Assembly: GCA_037102815.1 (NCBI GenBank)
Contig: BTPP01000003.1
Location: 5,332,001 to 5,396,000, forward strand
From: Neurospora intermedia
Taxonomy: Eukaryota > Ascomycota > Sordariomycetes > Sordariales > Sordariaceae
DNA length: 64,000 bases
Reading direction: 5' to 3'
The notes beneath the pieces are model-generated. The model ran no database searches. It was not told the DNA's origin and saw only the letters and a program-made list of their open reading frames with translations. Made by a program: the position numbers and the translations under genes. The number at the start of each line of letters is the position of its first letter. The first letter of the stretch is position 1. This document shows, piece after piece, positions 52,930 through 64,000 of the stretch.

Positions 52930-53548
52930 ATGGATATGGATATGGGCATGGACATGGGCTCCGGCACGAGTTCCGGCGCCAGCGGACACAACATGATGGC
53001 TGTCTTCCAGAACTCGATGACCACATCCCTTTTCTCGGCAAGATGGACGCCCCATTCAACCGGTGCCTACGCAGGCACGTGCATCTTCCTCATCGTCTTC
53101 TCCGCCGGCCTCCGCGTTCTATTAGCCCTACGCAACTGGCTAGAGGACAGATGGATCGATGCCGAGATGAAGCGCCGCTACGTCGTTGTCGCCGGACGAA
53201 AAACGCTAGCCGAAAGGGTTAGCAATGATTCACTGGCGAAGCCCATGGTGCTGAGCAGCAGCGGCGTCGAGGAGAACGTCATGGTCGTTCAGAAGCATGG
53301 AGCGGAAGGGCGCCCGTTCAGGTTAAGCGTGGATCCAATCCGTGCGGTGCTTGATACGGTCATTGCGGGTGTCGGATATCTTCTGTGAGTTTTGGTCAAA
53401 TCCTCCACGTCTTACACTTTACTGATATAGCGTGTCTAGTATGTTGGCGGTCATGACCATGAATATCGGATACTTCATTTCGGTGCTCGGCGGAGTATTC
53501 ATCGGCAGTCTTCTTTGCGGCCGCCATGCGACATACTTCGGTCATTAG
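52930..53548 (+). CDS. Ctr-family copper transporter
   Basis: Small trimeric Cu(I) transporter of the Ctr/SLC31 family, in the plasma or vacuolar membrane. Two exons (52930-53384, 53440-53548; 55-nt intron) give 187 residues. The N-terminus MDMDMGMDMG has closely spaced methionines, as in extracellular copper-collecting tails. TM1 is at about 46-67. A loop of roughly 70 residues follows, containing a charged stretch (LEDRWIDAEMKRRY). TM2 at about 138-158 has the pore motif M-X3-M (Met153, Met157). TM3 at about 161-178 has G-X3-G (Gly170, Gly174), which packs the trimer. The C-terminus CGRHATYFGH has Cys and His as potential copper ligands. The start is the first ATG in the frame. Whether it is the plasma-membrane importer or the vacuolar exporter paralogue is not resolved, so no symbol is given. 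Confidence 0.93.
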
Positions 53549-56500
53549 CATGCGTAGCCTGTGGGTACAGAATCTGGGATTTTCTGGGCATGGGAGTTTA
53601 GGTTTTGATCAGCATCTTACTGGTGTACGGTTGTATGTTTGATTTTCTTTGTTTTTGGGAGCATGGACGGAGCGTAGGAATCGTCACGATCAACAGGATG
53701 ACAAGTCCCTAGAGATGATCACCAGTAGTCTTAATGAACATCGCAAGATCGCCAGCGCTCATTGTTCACAAGGAAGCAATCGGATAGTGCTGCGGCTATG
53801 GTAAGTACCTGTACATTTGGCGGCGCTAGCATGGGAGACCTGCATAAACTTGCTCAAATCCACTCAACCTTGATGGTCGGTCAGTGGCTGGATCCCCGCC
53901 CCTGCTCCAAAGGCACCCACTGATCCCACTTGGCGTAGGTACTATGTAATGTTTGGAATACCCCCACTCGGTCCGTCCGCTCCGTCCATCAACACTGACG
54001 ACCTACGACCTCCGGTTATATATCCATTCCGGTCATGCTCCGGCTCCGGCTCCGTGTCCGTGCACGGTGCCGGGTAATCCTCCCTTTTTGGGTTTATTCT
54101 CGGCCCTCATCACGTTGAAACGCGGAAGTCATGGAACCTTTGAATTGGACACCAAGCTCACAACCTATCAGGGGCGGTGAAAAGCCCTAAAAAAGGGCAA
54201 ACGCAACCGATTGTTCACGATTCGTCCTCAAGTCGTTTGTCCTCTCTTCTTACAAGGGACTGACAGTACTCCAAAATGAGTATATTGTGCTCTCCGTCTC
54301 AGCGCTTCCATTTTTGATTGACGGCTTGGATTCTATCCTATAAGCCTGATCTCCTCAATGACACTCCTACATAAGAAAACCAAGATAAAAATGAAAACGC
54401 AAAACTTTATGATCCTCGAATGCTTCTCCTACTAGGCTCATTCCGTCGACCTGCGTGCTGCTCTGCTGCGCGGAACGCCCATGTTCTTGTGCACAAACAA
54501 CTCTCCTGTCAGGAGATCCTGTCGTATGTTTTGGCGGGTGCCATTTCATGTGATAAGCCATAAGGGACGGAAGTCCCTTCTTGTACTGACGGTCATCCCG
54601 ATGTCGAGCTCCGGAATTTATGACGGCGTTCCCTATTTCGATGCATCATCCAAATGGTACAAGACAGATATCCAGCCAATTTCGGGTCCGTGAAGACGTT
54701 GCAGGATCCCCGGGGTATCAGGCTCATCGCTTCTATTCCAGGTATCTGACAAGAGGTAGGTCTTGATGCGGTGCCAAGAGCAAGGAGAAGACGTTGAAGC
54801 TGTTGCGAGGTTATCACAAAATATGAAAGAAGAACATGCGATTCGTGAGTTACCAAGCTCGCCGTTGGGGGAGAGGACTCACTGCCAGTTAACTTCGGAA
54901 ACCTCACTCCAAAACGCATCTGATGCTTTGCCCCATGATCCTTTCAGTCAACCACAGGCTCTCCCACCACCACCAAAGTCTCTGTCATGACCAACGACCC
55001 GCCCGATGACGAAGTAGATGTTGGACCTTCTAGAACATACGTGGTGGGCAGAGTCACACATTGAGGCATCCACCTGATCGTGAAGTCAAGCTCTATCCAT
55101 CAACAGAATCCAGGTACTCTCTTGTAATTCCTCAAGTTCGATACCAGGATATCCGATATAAAGGGGCTGGGATTGACAGCGTCCGGCGTGGTATTTGGCC
55201 AACGGTGGAGTTGGCAATCTATCTCGGAGGTGAGCCCTTTAGGCAAAGAAAACCCCGATCGCCAACAGTCATGTTCACATTTGTTAAACTCTTCAAACTA
55301 TTGGTTGACAAGTTGATCAAGGGGTGTGCATCAACTGAAGTTTAGTCACAAGAAAAGAAACATGTCCAACCCCCAAACTCCAGATGGAACGACATCGATG
55401 CCGTACCATCATCTCCGCGGGTCATAAGCGCCACTAAAACTGAACAGCCTGGAAGGTGCGTTGGTTGATCTGAAGTCTGCTCTATCTAGAAAGCGCTGAC
55501 TCAATCACAAACTTCATGTTGAGATGGGCTGAAGTGACGCGATTCATGGCCTTGTTCATTCTTTCCCTGAGATATGTTTACCCACTCCGCTGGCAAGTGC
55601 GTTGCATCCGGCCCATCAGCTTGCCCCTGAGTGGTTTTTTCCTCCCGTCGTTCATTACGGATTGTCATTGTTGTAATGAGCGTCTTCCGTGCCTTCCTTT
55701 TGAAGTTGTCTTTACAAAGTTTGCGCAGGGAATGAACGAGTGTCTCGTCTGATATGATGCCAAACAGAAATGGTGGAGGGTGATCCAGCTCATTCGAGTT
55801 TAGATAATCTATTCATCCAGTATGACGTTGGACTCTCGGGATATACATCTGCTTACAGCCAGCTTTCCTGTTGCCTTTTTCAAAGACACATTCGATCTGA
55901 TGCCTTGAGCCTCTTCATCACATAATCTCCACGGGCGTCTACTACAGGTTATGAGCCTCGGTTGACCAACGAGCCGTTCAGGTATAGAGCTCACCATTCT
56001 ACTGCTTTCAGATTGTAGTGAGAGTGATCCCAGCTTACATTGATAATCCAGTAGAACGTACCTTTTACTTGGGCGTGCCGCCTGGGTTTATATTCATTCA
56101 CACGTCACGTCTCGTCAGCGACCCAAATGAATTCAACATCCCTAAAAACACCGATTCTTTCACTCTCATTGCCAACATCACCAAACTCGAGAGAAGTTGT
56201 GACGATGACCGATGTTGCTGGTTTCCCAAAGAGGGGGAGGGGGAGCAGTCGGGCGGGTCATGTACCCGCGCTATCGCCAACTTCCCGTGTTTGGTCACTA
56301 CAACACTACTCATCCTGCAGAGTCGCTTCCGTCATGGGGGCGGGCGGTTGGGTCCCTGATGCTCTAGACATACAAGCCGGATGTAGAACGAAAGCTGCAA
56401 CAGTGAACGCCACTAACGGCGCCCGGCTGTGAAGTCAAATACTTTGAGGTTTTGGGGAGACTAACCGATTTTGCACCTTGTTACCATCACCGAAAGAGAG

Positions 56501-57178
56501 AAAATCATTGCAGGTGATGCTAGTCCATCCGTTACGAGTAAAATTGATATCTGCGTTGATCTGGTTGAAAGATATCTACTCAGTGTCCAGCTGGTTGGGA
56601 GCATACTTCTCTTTGAGAATTGCTCTGGGAGATGCATGTGATGTGGGTGGCAGAAAACTACCTAGTCGTTGGCAACTCGAAACTGACACATTTTTTCTAC
56701 TTAGGTACACCAAACTCGCGGACCCGCTTCCACGATGGGTCATGTTGGTGACAAGTGAAAGGAAGATGAGTGTCTGTTGGAAATTTTGATCCGACTCCAA
56801 ACCCAATGTTCTTTCAACAGCGCTGACACTTGTAGAGAATTCTCCTTTTCCACTTTGTCCATCGTCAAAGGGAGGCTTGTAAAAGATGCCCACGATGTTG
56901 CAAGATCCAACTTGACCGATGGTAGATGTTGGGAACGATGAAGGTTAACAGCGCCTGGTTGGTGATATCTCTTCTCTGTGTGTATGAGAAGCTTGACAGA
57001 GAAACTGGTGAATAATCAGAACGTTCGAGTATAAAATGTTGCCATCATCAACGACAGAATGGAAAAGTGGCCGGCAGCACCAAGCACTTTAGTACGGCGC
57101 TCCTAGACCAGACCCTAGACCAACAAAGTATAACCTTTCGAAGTAGCAACCATCATCAAATCAACATCAACATCCAAT
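53549..57178. other. 3.6-kb region without a recognisable gene
   Basis: Contains the copper transporter 3' UTR and the promoter of the gene at 57179. A GC-rich patch with repeated CTCCGG occurs near 54035-54070. ATG frames at 54763-54990 and 55061-55345 have no domain and no clear splice partner. No strong AT skew of the kind left by repeat-induced point mutation was apparent by eye. Confidence 0.45.
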
Positions 57179-58153
57179 ATGTCGAGCTCTAGGGATGAGA
57201 GCATAAGAACAGATCTTCAGAAGCTCTACAACGAGATTAGCGATAAATTCTTGCTTCTCGACTCCTTCTTCGAGCTCAAGCCCTCCGACAGTACCGACAT
57301 GGAAAACCATAAGTGGAAACACGAATGGAAAGAGTGTGAACGCTTGTCAGAAAGATTTCAGGACTGGGCTACGACATACAGTCCTTGGACGGCCGGCGAA
57401 CGGTACGAAAACCAGTGCAGGATGGACAAGAAAAGGGAGCTTTTGACGTTGTGTAACAGGCTTTACGATGCTACTGAGAACTGTAATAATCCCCTAGCCG
57501 GATTCAAGGAGAGAAAGGAGAAACGCTAACAATTCTTGTTTGACGTTGACCTAGTGTGTATTGGCATCAAGCATCCCACTTGGTCAAGTGAATCGCAGTG
57601 GACAGTCGCTGATCTCACGGCAAACTCATGGAAGGATAACTTTCCGGACGAGTCAGGCGAAAACGATTCGGACTCGTCAAGTAATGACGGCAAGCAGCAT
57701 TGGCCCACCAGAGACCTACCTCCAGAGGTGAGTAGCACATGTCTGTTCAATCATTATCCTTCTTTCGTTGAAGTAAGATAACAAATCTAACTTATCACAA
57801 CGCCCCAGGAGCGAACCGAAGATGATATCAAAAAGCAGTATGTGCGGGCGCTCTTGAAGATTGCTTATCAGGTTTACGAATGCGAAAGATCCCAGTTCAA
57901 ACTGGAGGACATGCCAGGCTTGGAAATACCCCATATGAATGATCAAGAAGAAAAGGATCCAGGAAGGGAGGTGTACAAGCCGTTGTGCGGAGAGGAGGAC
58001 GATAGCACGATAATCAACAACCTATTTGACAACATCCGAAAAACGCATGTACCGGCTGCTCCCGTGCCTGACTGGAGTAAGCGCCTCACGGAGCTTGTGC
58101 CAGATGAGAAGCCTATGCCCACAGACGAGCCCAGCCAGGACTCGCAAAGCTGA
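57179..58153 (+). CDS. Hypothetical protein, three exons
   Basis: I do not recognise a family. Three exons (57179-57482, 57555-57727, 57809-58153) join in frame to 273 residues. The first intron has donor GTAATA, branch CTAAC and acceptor CTAG; the second has donor GTGAGT, branch CTAAC and acceptor CCAG. The first 100 residues are charged and helix-like (DLQKLYNEISDKF, WKHEWKECERLSERF). The middle is Trp/Asp/Ser-rich with an acidic cluster (DESGENDSDSSSND). The end is acidic and polar, with DLPPEERTEDDIKKQY and a Pro-rich tail. There is no signal peptide or membrane segment. It is probably a soluble, lineage-specific protein. The paired canonical introns and in-frame joins are the main support for its being a gene. 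Confidence 0.7.
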
Positions 58154-58510
58154 GTTATAACTTGGCTCTATTCGGAGGGGACACTCCACGCTGGACGAGG
58201 GAGTACATCTCGACAGGACTTACACATTTTCTTTGGAAGGATATCTTCGAGACGGGAATTCAGGTATGGAGGATGACATGAACTTGTTGGAAACAAACAC
58301 CACACTCTTTTGAAAACACAGCTTACTCAAGTAAGTACCTCTACCCATGAAGGGTCAATCAGTCCTTACCACGCAGCCACGGAGCAATAGAGAGAGTTAC
58401 AGAGACAGAAAAGCAACTTGCGGGCAAGTTGCAAGAAAATCGGTTGAGTTATGTATGTAGCTAGCTAGCTAGTTAGCTAGTCTACTACTTCTATAGCACT
58501 AGACCTCTCT

Positions 58511-58544
58511 CCCATCTCAGTTCCTGTAACGGAACTGAGATGGG
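58511..58544. repeat. Perfect 14-bp hairpin with 6-nt loop
   Basis: CCCATCTCAGTTCC (58511-58524) and GGAACTGAGATGGG (58531-58544) are exact reverse complements around the loop TGTAAC. It lies about 360 bp after the stop of the hypothetical gene at 57179, possibly in or after its 3' UTR. Flanking CTCTCT and GAAGAGG would extend the pairing imperfectly. It could be a transcript-stabilising stem or a remnant of a short inverted-repeat element. Confidence 0.85.
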
Positions 58545-59099
58545 AAGATGAAGAGGGGGGAAATAGAAGGGAACTCAACCACCATCTACCTATGTTCATC
58601 TTTTAATGTGAAACAAACATCAAGTTAGGCCATCTCCATTATTCGCCTTCATCTTCTTCTCGAAATCGTAACCCTCAAACGCAAATTTTCACCACGGCAA
58701 ACAAACAAACAAACACCACTATCCCGCTCGCCTCCTTGAAACGGGGCAGTCTGCTGAGTGAACTAGATGACAGACTCAACAAACGATAGGGGAAGGGCAA
58801 GCTAGAAATGAAGCCGTCGATCATTCCTTCCTCGCGATCTTTCTATTAATTTTTTTTCCCTTCTTTTTTCTCTCGACAGCCTCTCACATCTAATCCACCC
58901 CCAAAAAGCTTAGCTCCCCCTCCTCCCCTTATACATATCTGCCTGCCCGCTCGTATATGTATGTACCTTTTTTTACCATGCTTCAGTTGCTTTCTAGTAC
59001 ATGTATGTGCGTCGACATCTGCTTACCTGACTCTGCACTCGGTTATGCATCTACATTACATTCAAATTCCCGAACGCTGCGTCCAGTCCTATTTGCCGT

Positions 59100-59400
59100 T
59101 GCTGCTGCTGCTGCTGCTGCTGCCATGTCAAAACGTGTAAATGCGCCTCCCTCCCTCCCAGTGTTTCTATGACCGTCAAGTCACGCGTATTAATCTATCA
59201 ACCTGTCAAAAGCAGGGAATTAAGAAAGCAACTAAGGAATCAAGCAAAGAGGGAAGGAAGCAGGGAAGTATGGTAGAGAACTAATCAAGTTAAGTATGGA
59301 AGAAAAGAAGGGAGAAGGTCGTCATCAGCGTCGTCGTCGCCGTGCTCCTGCTCCTTCCTGCTACATTACACTACACTACACTACACTACACTACACTACT
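59100..59400. repeat. GCT and CTACA microsatellites
   Basis: A GCT trinucleotide run at 59100-59123 (seven units plus partial) and a CTACA pentanucleotide run at about 59361-59400 (around seven units) lie in the convergent intergenic DNA. Both look like ordinary microsatellites. Confidence 0.85.
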
Positions 59401-59495
59401 GCTGGTCAAGTATGTAAATGAACTCCTAGTTAAAAAATAGGTACTACTGTCCCTCTCACCCATATACCTATCCAACATGGTAAGAGGGGACAGTA

Positions 59496-59717
59496 TTTTT
59501 TTTTTTTTTTTTTTTTTTTGACTATCACTGTATATGTCGTGCGTTTTTGTTGGCGCCGCCCCAGACACTCGATACTAGTGAGACACTCGACGGTCGTTTG
59601 TGCCATTGGGTATGATGGAGTACTGAACGTAGTACACCAGACCAACATCCATCTTTTTTTTTTTTTTTTTTTCTTCGTTATGTCTCTGATGATGTGCACT
59701 TTTCGATGATTTGCATG

Positions 59718-59748
<31 letters not shown>
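59496..59748. repeat. Three long poly(T) tracts
   Basis: T runs of 24 (59496-59519), 19 (59654-59672) and 29 (59720-59748) lie within 253 bp, all on the same strand. On the minus strand these are A runs downstream of mcm1. Spacer DNA shows no evident repeat of its own. Confidence 0.85.
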
Positions 59749-61755
59749 CCATATTCCATCCCCAAATCCATTTCCTGCCCATCCTCATCCATCCTCGAAA
59801 TTGGTTAAAACCTTAAAAAAGTGTGGCAAGTAAGTGGGGGTGGGGCTGGGGGGAAGGAGGCGAAAACAAAAGTTCCCTTCCCCCTCCCCCTCCCCTCACC
59901 AAAAATAAGATATTTCCTAAAGAAGGAACTAAAAGAACATCGATCGATCGATCGATTGACGAACTGCGAAGCCAAGAAAGAACTTGGACGGAACGTGCGG
60001 CATAGAAGGCCTACCTACCTTGCTACCATAGCAGAACGACGACGGCACCTGACGGACTTCAAGCAATGAAGCCAGGCAGGCAGGCATTGATTGATTGATT
60101 GGTTGATTGCGCTGGGAATTCGTTGAAAAGAAAAACCAAAGAAATACCGTGTGCATGTGAAATTCAACAAACTGGTGTATCTTTCTTTCCGTCTTACTTT
60201 TTCTTCATTTCCTAGAGTCGAACCGATCGAGAGAAACCTTAGCACAAGTGAGACCAGATCTGAAATCCGGAAAAAGAAACTTCCGAAAGAATTGATAGTG
60301 TAGAATCCCAAAGGCCGACTTCATTCCTTCCTTCCTTCCTGCCTGCGGCATCGCGGCAACGGCAATGCGAATGCGGGCGGGTAGGGCTGAATTTCTTTTT
60401 TAGATTTTTTTTTTGCACTGAGTGATCCACGATCCAACGAAAGATTTCCCGCTTTCCCGCTTCAACCTTTCCTCCTTTTGGTATTTCAAGGTGGAAATCC
60501 AACGGTTCTGGGTACTATGCTGGGTAGTGTGTGTGTATAGTGTAGACACCCTCGGAAACGGGTAAAGCTTGGTGGTCTGATCACCGAGCCTTCCCTGTCT
60601 TGGACAAATCCATCCGTTTTTTTCTTAGTCAGACTTCGGATGATATGCTGATGGTCTGTCCGGGAACGGATTAGATCACGCAGGCCGGTAGGTGGTGGTC
60701 TTTCTTCATTTGACAATAAGATAATGTGGCTTTTGAAATGGAGAACGTTCGCTATATCATACAAGTAAATGGACGGTTTAACCTTCCCTGCTCTGTTTTT
60801 TTCCCCGCGAAATCAACTCTCCCCCATATGTGGCCTTGCCCTCTCACCCATGCTGTCACCCACCAAACACAGGATACACGTTCGAAGGATGAAGGCCCAA
60901 GGGAGAAAACTACCCCTTCTCTCTTCTCTTGGAGCATTGGCAAACGTAGCCAAGAGTCGCCACAAAACACTAGGAGCCGAATCGAACGGGGTGCAGGACA
61001 GCGAAAAATGAGGTTGAAGCGGCAAAAGCAGACAGTTTCTTGTCATACTAAAGAAGCCACGCCATACTCGTTCCATGGCAGAGCCAAAGACTAGAACAAA
61101 ACTGAACAAGTTTGTTGACGCAGTCCGATTCGTAAACGTAGAGCCTTCATGGGTCGTAACTTCGTGCCACGCCCCCCCTGACATGAACCTTGTTTTACCA
61201 AAGCAAACGTCGAGAACCGCTCCTGGCCAGAAAACGCAGAAAATGCGAGCCGCCAAGTTTACCACCAAGCCGACGCCACCGTCTCATCCGCAAATAAGCC
61301 TCCCATTTACCCCGTGACATTGTCATTTGTACATCACACCGTTACCGATCCCCGCCCCATTGCGAATGCTCGCATGTACCGCCCTTCACGGGCCCAAATG
61401 CTCACTGATCTCCAGGGCAAATCGACCGTTGCTGCCCCCCAACACAACAAATCAAGTAGTTTAACCGATTAACCCTGCCACCCACGGACGGCAGAGTTGG
61501 GATATAAGAGGGTATGAGATGAATTCCGTGGAACCTGAAACAAGGGGGGAAAGGACCGTCAAGAATGTAAAAAAGAAAAGAGATGAGAAACAGTATCAAA
61601 CACCCCAACTGAACGCCGAGCTGGCATAGCCCTCGTACGCAACGACGAGGGGCATCCTAACGATGTCGAATCGGGGAAATGACACTTCATGAATGCATTA
61701 ATGCTGGGTATTATCGCGCAAGCTGAAGTCATGAAAAGAGCCGCCCTGAATATAA

Positions 61756-62627
61756 TTATGCCTGATGACCGGCATGCTGCTGCAGACCAGGCTGAGGCAT
61801 GTATTGGCCACCTCTTTGTTGTTGTACGTAGTTTGTATACGCCAGTGCTTGCGCTTGCTGGGCATCCATTGCGCCGACAGCGGGCATGTAGTTGGGAGGC
61901 ATGTGTCCTTGGGGCGGCATGCCCGGTCGGCCTTGCTGGGGAGGCAGGTGGGCGCTCGAGGGCTCTTCGGGCGAGTCAACCGCATTAGAGTCGTCCACGC
62001 CATTCTCGGCAGACGCGGGCTCGGGGGCGTTTAGGCATGCCTAGAGAGAATGTCAGAAAAGTGCAATGCGAACCAAAAAGGCGCCTTTTAGCCCATACCT
62101 GAATCAAGTTCTTTCCCTCGGCCTTGGTGACGAGAGGCTGCAACTTGGGAGTTGTGAAGGTGTAGACCAGGCCGGTTTCGGAAACAACGAGTAGCAGTAC
62201 TTGGGTTCCTGTCAATACGGAAAGCTCGTAGGCCTAAAGCAGCAAGAACAAGGTTAGTGACATGTTGCTTGGGTACACAGAATACACGGAAGACAATGGA
62301 CCACCGGCGCCAGCACGCATGTCCAGATTTGTCGTCGTCATGACAGCTTTCTTTTCTGAGCCTAAAACGTACCTTCTTCATGATACCAGCCTTGCGCTTG
62401 GAAAAGGTAATGTGGCGACGCGACTTGTCGCTGATGAACTTGATTTCGATTTTGCGGCGCTCGCGGCCGCCCTTGTCATCGTCATCATCATCGTCATCGG
62501 CCGTGGCCGGGCGGGCGCGCTTGACACCGCGGGGTTCGTTGTTGTTGACATTGCCATTGCCCACGGCATGCGCGTCGTCAAGCTCGGTGGGCGAGGTCTG
62601 TTCGTGCTGATCGGTGATGTCGGCCAT
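61756..62627 (-). CDS. mcm1: Mcm1-type MADS-box transcription factor
   Basis: SRF-type MADS-box DNA-binding protein. In ascomycetes Mcm1 cooperates with mating-type and other regulators in mating, fruiting-body development and cell-cycle genes. Three exons (62627-62373, 62233-62099, 62040-61756) give 224 residues, with all introns in phase 0 and with CTAAC or CTGAC branch points. The MADS domain runs from about 57 to 112: RRKIEIKFISDKSRRHITF, SKRKAGIMKK, AYELSVLTGTQVLLLVVS, ETGLVYTF. The first intron (139 nt) falls inside it, after GIMKK. An acidic run of eight Asp (44-51) precedes the domain, as in other fungal Mcm1 proteins. The C-terminal 90 residues are rich in Gln, Pro, Gly and Met. The ATG at 62627 is first in the frame; further upstream only GTG opens it. 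The symbol rests on the domain and layout. Confidence 0.96.
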
Positions 62628-64000
62628 TTTGGGATGTGAGGTTCCAGGTACCACGAAGATGCTGAAAAAGGTAGAATTGGTGGAGATGCTGTTTTGAGCG
62701 TTGTGCCGATGGCCTAGGCTTGATCTGGAGTGTGCGGAGAGGCTGCCTTTTGTCGCGGAAACCTGGTTGGGCGCTGCACTGTATTGAGTCTGTGTGTGCC
62801 GACGGCGGAAGGAAGCGAGGAATCACGTTTTTAATTTTTATTTGCTTTGTTTGACTCTTTCTCTCGAGCCTGGGGGGGTAGGTAGGTTGCTGGGGGTGGA
62901 CGGTCCAGTTAGGTATGTAAAAGTAGAGGTATGTAGAGTATGTATGTATGTAATCCGTACGGCGGGGAGTGTGTGCACTGGGGGGTGACTGATTGGTGGG
63001 TAGGCGGGCAGACAAGGGCCTCCGCTGATAATCAACCTGCAGTGAGAAAGAGGTGGGTGAGCGACCGTGCGAGACACACAGTAGACTAGTTTGAAGTGAG
63101 TCTTGGCCTGGGATCCAATGGTGAAGCTCGAGGCTGGGCACCCTGACCAAGCTGGAAGCTTTGTGCAGTAGTGAGGTGTTACTCCAGCTGTTGGAGGGTA
63201 ATTGACCGTGGGTATTCGGTATAAGGCTCGGTGGGAAGGGACGGGCGGATGACTACCTAGGTGCCTGGGCTGGACTGGAGCCGGCCGGGGATTAAAGAAA
63301 CGGGACTTGTGTGATGGGGCGTGGATATCGGAGTGGAAGGTGAGGCACTGCACCTCAGGGAGAAGTGGAAGCTCTCTCAAACCGAGGAAGTGGAAAGCGG
63401 CTGAAAAAGAGAAGGCAGATTGTTGCTGCGTGTGTATGTAGGTACCGTACCTGTCAAATTGCAGTGTAATTGCACGTTTTGGGTGGTTTTGGGTTTCCTT
63501 CTGCCCCTGTTGAGGAAGCGGAGCAGATGTCAGTCAGTCGGTTGCAGCTTGACAATCTTGCCTGCAAAGGGCTTGGGCGACTGCGGAGTGATTGAAAAGA
63601 GGATAGCGAAACCTGGTGCCACCGTCCACTTTCACCACAGCACAGGCGCTACGGGCCACGGTTGAAAAAAATAAAACAAAAAGGAATGAGATGACAAGGA
63701 AGGCGGGAGGGAGGAAGGGAGGAAAGCGATTACTAACAGTCAACGGTCGTCTCTGTGGATGATTCTTTCAAACTAGAGTTGTTCTGTTCTTCTTCTGCAC
63801 TTGCATACACTGACTGACTGCAAGGTCGAAGGAGGTTGGTTAGTTAGTTGCTTGGTGCTTCAAGAGAGAGAAGTTTCCATGTCCGAGAGAGGAAAGGTGC
63901 GAGTTGCTCGAAAAGGTGGGAGCGGTAGGGTATTAGGTACCTGGCTCACGCACGTGCCAGCATAAGGCCAAGGTACTTGGCTGTACCTGTCCTCGCACGG
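62628..64000. promoter_or_regulatory. mcm1 promoter and long leader
   Basis: Upstream DNA of the minus-strand mcm1 gene up to the window edge. It holds GTAG/GTAT runs near 62877-62955, T-rich sequence near 62827-62840 and A-rich sequence near 63664-63682. No ORF with a domain is visible; several frames are open but overlap each other. Introns in the leader are possible but were not resolved. Confidence 0.5.

Larger units (their letters stand above)
58154..61755. other. 3.6-kb convergent intergenic region
   Basis: Lies between two convergent genes (57179-58153 plus, mcm1 minus), so it holds both 3' UTRs. It is rich in simple sequence: a TAGC repeat run near 58458-58480, a 14-bp hairpin at 58511-58544, CAAA repeats near 58695-58713, GCT repeats at 59100-59123, CTACA repeats at 59361-59400, three long T runs between 59496 and 59748, and GATC repeats near 59940-59957. 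TGAT repeats lie near 60087-60108. No coding frame is convincing. Confidence 0.6.

Noticed and set aside
1-64000. Transposons, LTR or other virus-like elements, CRISPR arrays, rRNA or 5S genes
   Set aside because: None recognised. There are no element-encoded domains, no long terminal repeats, no heavy AT skew of a mutated repeat, and no dispersed 5S sequence in either strand as far as could be read by eye.

Overview
The window looks like nuclear DNA of a filamentous ascomycete, most likely Neurospora or a close relative in the Sordariales. The reasons are short phase-consistent introns (mostly 53-82 nt), donors such as GTAAGT and GTACGT, CTAAC/CTGAC branch points, strongly C-ending codons in the metabolic genes, and a malate synthase that matches what I remember of Neurospora acu-9 (memory, not a search). 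No prokaryotic, viral or retroelement gene was recognised.

Eight protein-coding genes can be supported. In order they are: smc5 (minus, 15693-12040, five exons); a divergent Gin4/Hsl1/Cdr2-type septin-associated kinase (plus, 17823-21781, five exons); mitochondrial/cytosolic fumarase (plus, 23629-25308, two exons); peroxisomal malate synthase acu-9 (plus, 29682-31378, two exons); a FlbC-like C2H2 conidiation factor (plus, 42844-44563, probably three exons); a Ctr-family copper transporter (plus, 52930-53548, two exons); an unrecognised 273-residue protein (plus, 57179-58153, three exons); and the MADS-box factor mcm1 (minus, 62627-61756, three exons). All splice models here were derived by reading donors, acceptors and phases by hand.

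The layout is uneven. A compact block at 12-31.4 kb holds smc5, the kinase, fumarase and malate synthase. Around it lie long stretches without recognisable genes: 1-12.0 kb, 31.4-42.8 kb and 44.6-52.9 kb. These hold microsatellites, homopolymer tracts, short inverted repeats and only incidental ORFs. The long gaps flank the predicted developmental regulator flbC and could be regulatory or carry non-coding transcripts, which cannot be decided from sequence alone.

Functionally, fumarase and malate synthase are adjacent, co-oriented enzymes of the linked TCA and glyoxylate routes: malate is the product of both. Smc5 (genome maintenance) and the Gin4-like kinase (septin and cell-cycle control) share a 2.1-kb divergent promoter. 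FlbC and Mcm1 are transcription factors of development and mating. I found no convincing new multi-gene system. The most unusual items are an 11-bp-periodic minisatellite after fumarase, perfect hairpins in intergenic DNA, a stop-free in-frame intron that interrupts the second FlbC zinc finger, and a uORF that ends 10 nt before the kinase start.
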